From Mycobacterium simulans (lineage in GTDB: Bacteria; Actinomycetota; Actinomycetes; Mycobacteriales; Mycobacteriaceae), in assembly GCF_900232995.1 (NCBI RefSeq), contig NZ_OCVX01000003.1, positions 573,772 through 637,771 of the forward strand: a DNA stretch of 64,000 nt, written 5' to 3'. Below, in pieces: positions 50,932-59,220 of this stretch (position 1 is its first letter; every line of letters starts with the position of its first letter). The position numbers were made by a program, and so were the translations under genes. The notes beneath the pieces are model-generated. The model made no database searches, was not told the origin of the DNA, and worked only from the letters and a program-made list of their open reading frames with translations.

Positions 50932-53900
50932 TCAGTACTCCACTTCTTGCGAACGCCGCCTGATCGTGGTGACTTCGTCGCGCTGGTTTCCGGTGGGCCC
51001 GTGGTAATTCAGGGCGAAGGATTGCTGGGCGTAGCCCCCGATCAGGTGTGACGGCTTGATCATGATCCGGGTCAGCGCGTTATGGATGCCGCCGCGCTTG
51101 CCGGTCTTCTCGGTACGCGGAACGTCCACCGCTTTGTCCTGCGCGTGATACATGAAGACCAAGCCTTCGGGCATCCGGTGGCTGACGATCGCACGCGCAT
51201 TCACCACACCGTTGCGGTTCGTGCATTCGATCCAGTCGTTGTCCTTGACGCCGATCTTCGCCGCATCGACGTCTGACATCCAAATCGCCTGCCCACCACG
51301 GGAAAGCGTGAGCATGTACAGGTTGTCCTGGTATGCGGAGTGGATGGACCACTTGGAGTGGGGCGTCAGGTACCGCACCGTGACGGAATCGCCGGCCCTG
51401 TTACCCACAACGGGTTCGTCGAACAGCGCCGTCATGTCCAGTGGCGGACGGAAGATCGGCAACTGCTCCCCAAGCTCGTTCATCCAGTCGTGATCGAGAT
51501 AGAAGTGCTGGCGACCCGTCAGGGGGGGCCAGGGCTTGAGCCGCTCGGTGTTGATCGTGAACGGCGAGTAGCGACGGCCGCCGGTCTCCGAACCGGACCA
51601 CTCCGGCGACGTGTTCACCGGCACCGGCCGAGACTGTGTGTCGGCGAACGTGATTCGCCGTCCCTCATTCTCCTTCGCGAGATCAGCCAGCTCAGTGCCG
51701 GTGCGGCGTTGCAGCGCCTCAAACCCCTCGACCGCGAGGCGCCCGTTCGTCGTCCCGGACAGAGCGAGAATGGCCTCGGCGGCGTGGGTGTCCTTGGCCA
51801 GCGACGGCCGCCCGACGGCCATGCCGCTGACCACCGCACCGTTGACGCCCCGCAGGTACTCCACCTCGGCGTCGGGATGCGTCGTCACGCCCTTGGTGGT
51901 GAGGCCGACGGTTTCCACCATCGGTCCCAGTGCCGCCATCTTTTCACCGACCGCGGGATAGTCCCGCTCAACGACGACCAGACGTGGCATCGTCTTGCCG
52001 GGAATCGGTTCGCACTCACCTGCTTTCCAGTCCAGCACCCGTCCGCCGGGTTGCGCGGTGGCGTCGGCGCTGTCATGCTGCAGCGGCACCGCGACGATGT
52101 CGTTGCGCTTCCCCAGGTGCTTTTCGGCGAGCCAGGAGAATCCGCGCGCGATCCGGTGGAACGCCTCGAAGTCGGTCTTGGTCTCCCATGGTGGTGAGAT
52201 CGCCGGCGAGAACGCATGCACGAACGGGTGCATGTCGGTGCTGGACAGATCGTGCTTTTCGTACCAGGTGGCGGCGGGCAGCACGATGTCGGAAAACAAT
52301 GTGGTGCTGGTGTTTCGGAAGTCCAGCGACAACAACAGATCCAACTTTCCGACGGGAGCCTCGTCGCGCCAGCGGACCTCCTGGGGACGCACCGCGTCTT
52401 CATCGCGCGCGGCGACATTCGAATCGGTGCCCAGCAGATGTTTGAGGAAGTATTCGTTGCCCTTCGCCGACGAGCCCAGCAGGTTCGACCGCCAGACGGT
52501 CAGGCAGCGCGGGAAGTTGTCCGGCGCATCAGGATCCTCGCACGCAAACGACAGATGGCCGGACTTCAACCCATCCACGACGTGTGCCGACGCATCCTTG
52601 CCCAGGCGCGCCGCCTCATCGGCCAGATCCAACGGATTGCGGTTGAACGTGGGATAACTCGGCATCCAGCCCAGCCGGCTCGCCAGCGCGATATTGTCGG
52701 CCGCCGTTCGGCCGGCGAACCGGCCCTCGGCCAGCGGGGAAGCCATAGCCTCCGACGTGAACCGGTCGTAGCGCCACTGGTCGGTCGACAGGTACCAGAA
52801 CACCGTGCCCTGCATCTGCCGCGGCGGGCGCTGCCAATCCAACGCGAAGGCCAGCGTCGACCAGCCCGTGACCGGCCGGCACTTTTCCTGACCGACGTAA
52901 TGCGCCCAGCCGCCGCCGTTGACGCCTTGACAGCCGGTCAGCATCACCAGCGTGAGGAACGAGCGGTAGATCTGGTCGGAGTGAAACCAGTGGTTGGTTC
53001 CCGCGCCCATCAGGATCATTGACCGGCCGCGCGAACGTTCGGCGTTGTCGGCGAATTCCCGTGCGATCCGTTCCACCGCCTGGGCGGGCACGCCGGTGAT
53101 CGGCTCCTGCCACGCTGGGGTGTACGGCTGTGTCGCGTCGTCATAGCACGTCGGCCAATCTCCGGGCAGGCCGTCGCGGTGCACGCCGTATTGGGCGAGC
53201 AGCAGATCGAAGACGGTTGTGACCCGTTGTCCGGCAACAATTCTCGTCGGTACTCCGCGCGTCAGCACGCCGGGCCGGTCGCCGTCGAATCGCGGCAGTT
53301 TCACCGCCGTCACGTCGCTGTCTGTGCCGTGCAGCGTCAGTAACGGGTCGACACCATTCAGGTCGAGGTTCCAGTGGCCCTCGCCGGAAGCCGTGAACCG
53401 GTGTCCCAGCGAGCCGTTCGGCACCACCGGATTGCCCTGCCCGTCGAGCAGCACCGTCTTGGACAAGGCACCTTCGCCGGTATCGCCGAGATCGGCTGCG
53501 GTGAGGAACTTTCCGGGCAGCCAGTCATCGCCGCGCTGGTCCAGTGTTACCAGGAACGGCAGATCCGTGTACTTCTTCACATAGTCGGTGAAGTACGGGG
53601 TGGTCCGGTCGACGAAGAACTCCTTGAGGATGACGTGCCCCATCGACATCGCCAGTGCGGCGTCGGTGCCAGGGCGCGCCGGCAGCCACTCGTCGGCGAA
53701 CTTCGTGTTGTCGGCGTAGTCGGGCGAGACCACGATCACCTTCTGGCCGCGATAGCGCGCCTCGGTCATGTAATGCGCATCGGGCGTCCGGGTAACCGGA
53801 ACGTTGGAGCCCCACATGATCAGGTATCCGGCGTCGAACCAGTCGGCGGACTCGGGCACGTCGGTCTGGTCGCCGAACACCTGCGGCGAGGCCACCGGAA

Positions 53901-54600
53901 GGTCGGCATACCAGTCGTAGAACGACAGCATCGACCCGCCGAGCAGCGAAATGAACCGGGCCCCAACGGCATGGCTGACCATCGACATTGCCGGGATAGG
54001 CGAGAATCCGGCCACCCGATCGGGGCCGTACCGCTTGATGGTGTGCACGTGCGCCGCCGCCGCGATTTCGGCGGCCTCCCACCACTCGGCACGAACGAAC
54101 CCGCCCTTGCCGCGCGCCGCCTTGTAACGGCGGGACTTCACCGGATCGTCGACGATGTCGGCCCAAGCCAGCACGGGGTCGTTCAATCGCTGTTTGGCCT
54201 CGCGGTAGTACTCGAGCAGGACGCCGCGCACGTACGGATAGCGCACTCGCGCAGGCGAATACGTATACCAGGAGAACGACGCGCCGCGCGGGCAGCCGCG
54301 TGGCTCGTACTCGGGCTTGTCGGCGCCGACCGACGGGTAGTCGGTCTGCTGGGACTCCCAGGTGATGACGCCGTCCTTGACATAGATCTTCCATGAGCAT
54401 GATCCGGTGCAGTTGACGCCGTGTGTCGAGCGCACCACCTTGTCGTGCGCCCAGCGGTCACGGTAAAAGTCGTCCGCCGAGCGGCCACCGATCTTGTGCA
54501 GCGCGCGGTAATCCGGGGAGATCTCGCCGCGATGAAAATACTTGCCGAATCGGAGCAAGGCGTCAGCAGCGGTCTGCTGATTGTGCGTCAGATCGACCAC
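50932..54600 (-). CDS. narG: Respiratory nitrate reductase alpha subunit NarG
   Basis: A 1222-residue molybdenum bis-MGD catalytic subunit reducing nitrate to nitrite on the cytoplasmic side. The N-terminal cluster region HGVNCTGSCSWKIYVKDG is followed by the molybdenum-ligand segment YDWYADLPVASPQVFGDQTD. The C-terminal MopB domain ends RRRSQEVEY. The start is a GTG at 54600 with GAGAGGAGG four to five bases before it. Compared with H37Rv NarG (Rv1161) as I recall it, the match is only moderate, much lower than for the flanking conserved genes. This is therefore likely a second, separate nar copy rather than the Rv1161 orthologue. Confidence 0.96.
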   Translation of the reverse strand: MVDLTHNQQTAADALLRFGKYFHRGEISPDYRALHKIGGRSADDFYRDRWAHDKVVRSTHGVNCTGSCSWKIYVKDGVITWESQQTDYPSVGADKPEYEPRGCPRGASFSWYTYSPARVRYPYVRGVLLEYYREAKQRLNDPVLAWADIVDDPVKSRRYKAARGKGGFVRAEWWEAAEIAAAAHVHTIKRYGPDRVAGFSPIPAMSMVSHAVGARFISLLGGSMLSFYDWYADLPVASPQVFGDQTDVPESADWFDAGYLIMWGSNVPVTRTPDAHYMTEARYRGQKVIVVSPDYADNTKFADEWLPARPGTDAALAMSMGHVILKEFFVDRTTPYFTDYVKKYTDLPFLVTLDQRGDDWLPGKFLTAADLGDTGEGALSKTVLLDGQGNPVVPNGSLGHRFTASGEGHWNLDLNGVDPLLTLHGTDSDVTAVKLPRFDGDRPGVLTRGVPTRIVAGQRVTTVFDLLLAQYGVHRDGLPGDWPTCYDDATQPYTPAWQEPITGVPAQAVERIAREFADNAERSRGRSMILMGAGTNHWFHSDQIYRSFLTLVMLTGCQGVNGGGWAHYVGQEKCRPVTGWSTLAFALDWQRPPRQMQGTVFWYLSTDQWRYDRFTSEAMASPLAEGRFAGRTAADNIALASRLGWMPSYPTFNRNPLDLADEAARLGKDASAHVVDGLKSGHLSFACEDPDAPDNFPRCLTVWRSNLLGSSAKGNEYFLKHLLGTDSNVAARDEDAVRPQEVRWRDEAPVGKLDLLLSLDFRNTSTTLFSDIVLPAATWYEKHDLSSTDMHPFVHAFSPAISPPWETKTDFEAFHRIARGFSWLAEKHLGKRNDIVAVPLQHDSADATAQPGGRVLDWKAGECEPIPGKTMPRLVVVERDYPAVGEKMAALGPMVETVGLTTKGVTTHPDAEVEYLRGVNGAVVSGMAVGRPSLAKDTHAAEAILALSGTTNGRLAVEGFEALQRRTGTELADLAKENEGRRITFADTQSRPVPVNTSPEWSGSETGGRRYSPFTINTERLKPWPPLTGRQHFYLDHDWMNELGEQLPIFRPPLDMTALFDEPVVGNRAGDSVTVRYLTPHSKWSIHSAYQDNLYMLTLSRGGQAIWMSDVDAAKIGVKDNDWIECTNRNGVVNARAIVSHRMPEGLVFMYHAQDKAVDVPRTEKTGKRGGIHNALTRIMIKPSHLIGGYAQQSFALNYHGPTGNQRDEVTTIRRRSQEVEY

Positions 54601-55029
54601 GGCGCCTCCTCTCGATCAACGACTATCGCGGCCATTCATCCGAAGGGTAAGGGACGTTTTTGGCTGGTCAAAAGTTCGCACGGAGCCGCGCGGGCGCTTG
54701 TGCGATTGCCTTAACACCGCGGTCATATTGCTGTGTGAGGAGCGCGTCACACTATTGCCGTCGGCCCCGAAAAACCGCTGATAGAGGAAGTGATCGCCAG
54801 AACACGGCGGCGACCAACCGCGCGAGCGTCACAATGCCGAATTAAATATTTTCCTTTTCGTTAACACATGTATTTTGGGTCCAAGTAGCACTGCACCGGG
54901 AACCACCGGGATACCCGAAGCTACCGATAGCGAGGTTGCCGGAAAGCGGTGGCGTTGCGGACCTGGGCCGCCGCATTGCTTAACGAAATTGTGTTTTCCA
55001 CAAGGGGATTGGTGGAAGCCATGAGGTCG
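54601..55029. promoter_or_regulatory. Gene-free region upstream of narG
   Basis: 429 bases between narG and the phosphorylase gene. It contains an unusually AT-rich patch at 54838-54885 (TTAAATATTTTCCTTTTCG), which stands out against the GC-rich background and is a good site for a promoter or for Lsr2/nucleoid-protein binding. The narG ribosome site is at 54606-54614. I see no complete DosR box and no gene. Confidence 0.5.
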
Positions 55030-55773
55030 CTAGGACGAGCCGATGACCGCCGCGGCGACCGCGGCGGCAACCACCAGCGATTCGTGGACCCCATTGTCGA
55101 TGCCCTTCTCAAAGTCGTCGCCATCGACCGCCATCGTGTTGGTGATATGCGCCAGACAGACGACGTCTCGGCCTGCGGTGGAGGCATAGGCGTAGAGTGC
55201 CGCAGCTTCCATTTCGACGCATGCGATCCCGCGTCGCTGAGCTTCTTTGATGGCCATCGCGGTTTCACGGTAGGGCGCATCGGTGGTCCACGAGCTTCCC
55301 GCGACTATCCGGATGCCATTGACGTCGAATGCATTTCGGAGTTTCTCCTGGAGTCCCGGAGCCAGATAGCTCCATTCACTGGGCGCAACATAGTGAGCGC
55401 TGGTTCCTTCGTCACGCAGGGCCCGTTCGATGAGCACGAAATACGGTGGTGTCTCGCCGCCACTAATCCGCCCCGCGGACGTGATGCTGATAACCAACGC
55501 CGCGTTCGAGGCGGCGAGTTGCTCGGCCACCAGCACCGCGAACGGCGCACCGACGGCCATTCCGACAACTCCGAGTTCGCGGTCGTTGACGTGGGTGACC
55601 CACATGTCGGTGTGGTAGCAAGCCCAGCCCGCGTGGCGGTGTCCCGTCCCGGTTCGCGCCAGGTGGCGGACGATGTCGCCGTCGGGATCCAGGACACACA
55701 CCGCCGGAACGGACTCCTCCGGTAGCGACTTTTGGCGGCGTGCCTCGCGCAGCAGATTCTCGGCGCGAAACAC
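55030..55773 (-). CDS. Nucleoside phosphorylase (uridine phosphorylase-like)
   Basis: 247 residues of the PNP/UDP phosphorylase family, splitting nucleosides with phosphate. The ribose/base site CVEMEAAALYAYA is present, as is the phosphate-loop-like SITSAGRI. It begins at a GTG (55773), but the frame stays open and protein-like for 24 codons further (SELIIDDQGSYPLIAPKDFD), which is the expected N terminus of the family. At the position where a start would be (55843-55845) there is GTA, not ATG. The family N terminus may therefore be lost or truncated. It lies between sqr and the nar genes on the same strand, after sqr. Confidence 0.8.
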   Translation of the reverse strand: MFRAENLLREARRQKSLPEESVPAVCVLDPDGDIVRHLARTGTGHRHAGWACYHTDMWVTHVNDRELGVVGMAVGAPFAVLVAEQLAASNAALVISITSAGRISGGETPPYFVLIERALRDEGTSAHYVAPSEWSYLAPGLQEKLRNAFDVNGIRIVAGSSWTTDAPYRETAMAIKEAQRRGIACVEMEAAALYAYASTAGRDVVCLAHITNTMAVDGDDFEKGIDNGVHESLVVAAAVAAAVIGSS

Positions 55774-55846
55774 CGAAGGCGCATCGAAGTCTTTTGGTGC
55801 AATCAGTGGATAACTGCCTTGGTCGTCGATGATTAGCTCCGATACG

Positions 55847-57013
55847 TCAAGTGTTCCAGCGATCCAGCCAAGCTCGTTCCTGCGCGACCTTCTCCTCGTG
55901 GAACTCCCGCGACGGCGGGTACAACGTCACCGAGGGTGCCGGGCTGCTGAGGAAATTACCGGCGCCCTTCGCGGCCTGGCGGTCGCCGGTCTCGACGTAG
56001 CAGGCACCCTCTCCGGTGAACAACCGCTCGGGCACGTCGTACCCGAGATAACGAGCGACGCCGTGGGCGACAACTCCAGCCTGGGCCTCGGCGAACACTG
56101 CCGCCTTGGGCAGTGGTTTGCCATTCGCCAGGGTCAGCACGGTCGCGTCACCGATAGCCCACACGCTGTCGACCGTAGTGGACAGGGTGTGCGGGTCCAC
56201 CGGAATCCACCCGACCTCGCCCAGGCCCGTCGACCGAGCCGCAGCCGACGGCACATGCGGCGGAACCACCGCGAGCAGGTCGAACGGTTCGGAGGTGCCG
56301 TCGTCGAAGTGCAGCGTCGTTTCGGCGGAATCGATCCGAGTGATGGCCTTGCGGGCATGGAATCCGATACCCCGATCCTTGAGCATCGCAACCAATGCCT
56401 CGCCGACCTGGGGTCCCGCGACGGGCATCGGCAACGGGTCGGGTGTAAAGGTGTCGATCAGTACGGTTCCATCTGCGAAGCGGTCGCCGAGTTGGGCAGC
56501 GATAAGGAACGCCGCCTCGAACGGTGCAGCGGGGCATTTGAACGGCACACCCGCGACGAGCACAGCGATCCGGCCGCGTTCCAGCGCCTCGGCCTTTGCA
56601 CGCAGCTCGGCAGCACCGTCGAGTGTGTAGAACTGGCCCGCAACGCCGGCGTCGAGCGCGTCCGCCAAGCCTGGAACACTCCCGGCGTTCAGCGTCGCGC
56701 CCAACGCGATCACCAACGCGTCGTAGCCAATGACGCCGTGATCGGTGTGCACCCCCTGGCCCGGGATGTCGATGCGGTCGACGGTCGCGGTGACCAAGTC
56801 GACACCGGGCAGCGACGCTGCAGTGGCCCGGACACGGACTTCCTCAGGCCGACGCCAGCCGCGCAGCACCCACAGCAGCGACAAGCCCAGCGTCCCGTCG
56901 AAGCTGTTGTCCACCAATACGATCCGATCCCCGGGCGGTAATAGCTGGCGCAGAGTGTCGGCCGTGGCGAGACCGCCGACACCGGCGCCGAGGATGACGA
57001 TTGTTTTGCTCAT
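55847..57013 (-). CDS. Sulfide:quinone reductase-like flavoprotein (Rv0331 type)
   Basis: A 388-residue FAD oxidoreductase, same length as Rv0331. The N-terminal FAD motif GAGVGGLATAD and the second motif VWAIGDATV are present. A conserved cysteine in GVPFKCPAAPFEAAF fits the redox cysteine of sulfide:quinone reductases, and a second lies in GEGACYVETGD. It would oxidise sulfide to polysulfide and reduce menaquinone. The start ATG 57013 (MSKTIVILGAG) has AGAAGG upstream. A TTCCAT-N6-ATGGAA palindrome at 57058 lies in its promoter. Confidence 0.88.
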   Translation of the reverse strand: MSKTIVILGAGVGGLATADTLRQLLPPGDRIVLVDNSFDGTLGLSLLWVLRGWRRPEEVRVRATAASLPGVDLVTATVDRIDIPGQGVHTDHGVIGYDALVIALGATLNAGSVPGLADALDAGVAGQFYTLDGAAELRAKAEALERGRIAVLVAGVPFKCPAAPFEAAFLIAAQLGDRFADGTVLIDTFTPDPLPMPVAGPQVGEALVAMLKDRGIGFHARKAITRIDSAETTLHFDDGTSEPFDLLAVVPPHVPSAAARSTGLGEVGWIPVDPHTLSTTVDSVWAIGDATVLTLANGKPLPKAAVFAEAQAGVVAHGVARYLGYDVPERLFTGEGACYVETGDRQAAKGAGNFLSSPAPSVTLYPPSREFHEEKVAQERAWLDRWNT

Positions 57014-57057
57014 GGCCTGCTGCCTTCTGCAGTAGACGCGGCATGTAAGGGAGTATT

Positions 57058-57075
57058 TTCCATAGATCAATGGAA
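57058..57075. promoter_or_regulatory. Palindrome before sqr, predicted ArsR-rhodanese operator
   Basis: TTCCATAGATCAATGGAA is a perfect 6+6 inverted repeat 45-62 bases before the sqr start. It fits TTCCA-N8-TGGAA, the same pattern as the two sites before the ArsR-rhodanese gene at 62.1 kb. This suggests that the regulator represses sqr until sulfide or persulfide is present. Confidence 0.6.
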
Positions 57076-57139
57076 TAGTAGAATGGTTGAGGAAGTCGCG
57101 CAAGCGAGCGGAGGTTCGACAGGCAGCCGAATGGAGTTG

Positions 57140-57158
57140 ACTGACCAAGTCGGTCAGT
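57140..57158. promoter_or_regulatory. TetR-type operator before the Rv0330c-type gene
   Basis: ACTGACCAAGTCGGTCAGT is a 7+7 perfect inverted repeat with a five-base centre ending four bases before the ATG of the TetR gene, a typical autoregulatory position. It overlaps the place where a ribosome site should be, so binding would also block translation initiation. Confidence 0.6.
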
Positions 57159-57161
57159 TAT

Positions 57162-57920
57162 ATGTTTACCGTCGTGGCCCGCACGATCCCGGCAGATCGG
57201 TTTCCGGCCGTCATCGCTGCCTCGGCGCGGGTGTTCATCACTCACGGTTACCAGCGCACCCAGATGCAGGACGTAGCCGACGCACTCGCCCTGGCCAAGG
57301 GCACGCTGTACGGCTACGCCCAGGGCAAGGCGGCGCTGTTCGCGGCGGCTGTGCGGTATGGCGACTCCCATGAACCGGCGCCGCCACCGTCGGATCTTCC
57401 AGTGGCCGCGCCTGACGACGGCGAGATTGCCGCGTTGGTCTCGCAGCGACTTGCCGACGAGGTCGCCGACATGAGGTTGACGCAGGCGTTGCAACAAGCA
57501 TCGCCCGCCACAGCGACACCAGCACACGGGCGAGCAGAACCTGCGGGCATCGTCACCGATCTTTACCGTCGCCTTGCCCGGCACCGGATCGCGCTCAAAC
57601 TTGTCGACCGCTGCGCCCCAGAGCTACCCGACCTTGCTGAGGTTTGGTTCGGCACCGGGCGCGACGCCCAAGTGGATGCGTTCCAGTTATATCTGTTGAG
57701 CCGGGAGAGTCCCGGCCAGCTGAGCCTGCCCGGGCCAGCGCCGATGGTGGCCCGGACCATCGTCGAGCTCTGTGCAATGTGGGCGATACCCCGTCACTTC
57801 GACCCGGCGCCAGGGCCGCCGTCCATCGCCCGGCCCGGACTGACCGATGACGATGTGGTGGCCCAGACCCTCGCCGAGTTTGTCGTTCGAGCCACTACCG
57901 GACCTTCCGTTGAAGACTAG
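57162..57920 (+). CDS. TetR-family regulator (Rv0330c type)
   Basis: A 252-residue TetR repressor. The N-terminal helix-turn-helix is FPAVIAASARVFITHGYQRT, then MQDVADALALAKGTLYGYAQ; the C-terminal ligand domain is divergent. It is divergent from sqr with a TetR operator in front. The 3' end overlaps the methyltransferase start, so the two are one unit. The ligand is unknown. Confidence 0.86.
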   Translation: MFTVVARTIPADRFPAVIAASARVFITHGYQRTQMQDVADALALAKGTLYGYAQGKAALFAAAVRYGDSHEPAPPPSDLPVAAPDDGEIAALVSQRLADEVADMRLTQALQQASPATATPAHGRAEPAGIVTDLYRRLARHRIALKLVDRCAPELPDLAEVWFGTGRDAQVDAFQLYLLSRESPGQLSLPGPAPMVARTIVELCAMWAIPRHFDPAPGPPSIARPGLTDDDVVAQTLAEFVVRATTGPSVED

Positions 57921-58536
57921 CCGCTCGATTCCGAGGTACCTGTCGAGGCAGGCCGCCGGGCCGCGCGGCGCGTTCGGTCGACTACTGGGACTGATTTGGC
58001 GAACGGAAACCGCCGGCGTCAACCGCATAGCTATCGAACTTCTGGAGCCAGCGCCCGGCGAGCGAATCTGCGAAATCGGCTTCGGCCCCGGCCGAACCCT
58101 TGGCCTACTCGCCGCTGCCGGTGCCGAAGTGATCGGCGTAGAAGTCTCCGAGACCATGATCGCAATCGCCGCCCGGCGCAACGCGAAATCCATTGCATCC
58201 GGCGATATCTCGGTCTATCACGGCAACGGAATAACCTTGCCGATTGCCGACGACAGCATTGACAAGGCCCTCAGCGTGTACAACTTCTACTTCTGGCCGA
58301 ACCCCAGCGTCACCCTGTATGACATCGCTAGAGCACTGCGGCCCGGGGGCCGCCTCGTCCTTACATCCATAACCGATGACCGGCCGCTCCCCGCGCGTTT
58401 CGACCCGTCGATCTACCGCGTGCCCACCACCGACGACACCGCGGCATGGCTTACCGCCGCCGGCTTCGGCGACGTCCGTATCGAGCGCAGGTCGGACCAT
58501 CCGTCGATCGTGTGGTTCACCGCGACGGCGACGTGA
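57910..58536 (+). CDS. SAM-dependent methyltransferase (Rv0329c type)
   Basis: A 208-residue class I methyltransferase: motif I CEIGFGPGRTLGLLAAAGAE, acidic VEVSETM, and RPGGRLVLTS. I chose the TTG at 57910 (KTSRSIPRYLSRQ), which gives the length I recall for Rv0329c and overlaps the TetR gene by only 11 bases; an ATG at 57847 would overlap it by 74. The last 20 bases overlap the convergent TetR gene at 58517. The substrate is unknown. Confidence 0.82.
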   Translation: MKTSRSIPRYLSRQAAGPRGAFGRLLGLIWRTETAGVNRIAIELLEPAPGERICEIGFGPGRTLGLLAAAGAEVIGVEVSETMIAIAARRNAKSIASGDISVYHGNGITLPIADDSIDKALSVYNFYFWPNPSVTLYDIARALRPGGRLVLTSITDDRPLPARFDPSIYRVPTTDDTAAWLTAAGFGDVRIERRSDHPSIVWFTATAT

Positions 58537-59119
58537 CTACTGCGCCGATGACGGCGAGCGCGTCGAGAACCTCTGCCGACCGCGGGGTGGCGGACGGGTC
58601 GGCGATCCACTGGATCATCAAGCCGTCGATGACTGCCATCAGTACCGAGACGATGGTCGGCAAACTCTCGGGCGGCTCAATGTCGGTGCCCGCGAGGGCA
58701 GCGCTGACGAGCTCGACCGAATGTTGCCGTACGTCGGCATATCCGGCGGCGAGGCGTTCCCGTAGGGCATCTGAGCGCAGCGCTGGCGCGTATGCCTCGA
58801 CACACGCGTAGACCGCGGGCCGAATCTGCTCGAAGGAATCCACGGTGGCTTCCAACACTGCCTGAATCTGCCCAAAGGGACTGGTAGCCGCTGACCGATC
58901 GAAAGCCTCCTGAACCCGCTGGTTCCAGGTTGCGAAGCAACGGCCCAGTGCATCGTCGAGCAGCGCGTCCTTGCTGCCGAAGTGGTAGTTGATCGAGGCG
59001 ACGTTTACCCCTGCGACACGCGCGATGTCGCGCGAGCTGGTGTTGCCATAACCGCGTTCCCGTAGGCAAACGAGGGCGCCATCCAGCAGCTTGTCGCGGT
59101 TGGTACGTGGCTGTTGCAT
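58517..59119 (-). CDS. TetR-family regulator (Rv0328 type)
   Basis: A 200-residue TetR repressor, full length for Rv0328. The HTH is KLLDGALVCLRERGYGNTSS, then IARVAGVNVASINYHFGSKD; the C terminus fits TetR_C. It is divergent from the P450 gene across a 101-base gap containing two AAACAATTGTTT-like palindromes, so it very probably represses both itself and that P450. Confidence 0.9.
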   Translation of the reverse strand: MQQPRTNRDKLLDGALVCLRERGYGNTSSRDIARVAGVNVASINYHFGSKDALLDDALGRCFATWNQRVQEAFDRSAATSPFGQIQAVLEATVDSFEQIRPAVYACVEAYAPALRSDALRERLAAGYADVRQHSVELVSAALAGTDIEPPESLPTIVSVLMAVIDGLMIQWIADPSATPRSAEVLDALAVIGAVVTSPSR

Positions 59120-59135
59120 GAATGAATCCTATCGT

Positions 59136-59170
59136 GATAAACAATTGTTTACATCAAACATTTGTTTATC
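59136..59170. promoter_or_regulatory. Double TetR operator between the Rv0328-type gene and cyp135A1
   Basis: GATAAACAATTGTTTAC (59136-59152) contains the perfect 12-base palindrome AAACAATTGTTT, and AAACATTTGTTTATC (59156-59170) is a near copy. The outer GATAAACAA and TTGTTTATC also form an inverted repeat. This is an AT-rich island between two divergent genes, the expected site for TetR binding. Confidence 0.7.
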
Positions 59171-59220
59171 GGGAGAGCGATTGTGGCAACCGAGGTTGTT
59201 CGCTTCGGCGAGGCAGTACG

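Noticed and set aside
54838..54890. DosR box in the narG promoter
   Set aside because: Only a partial GGGTCC-like match; the symmetric GGGAC...GTCCC core is absent.
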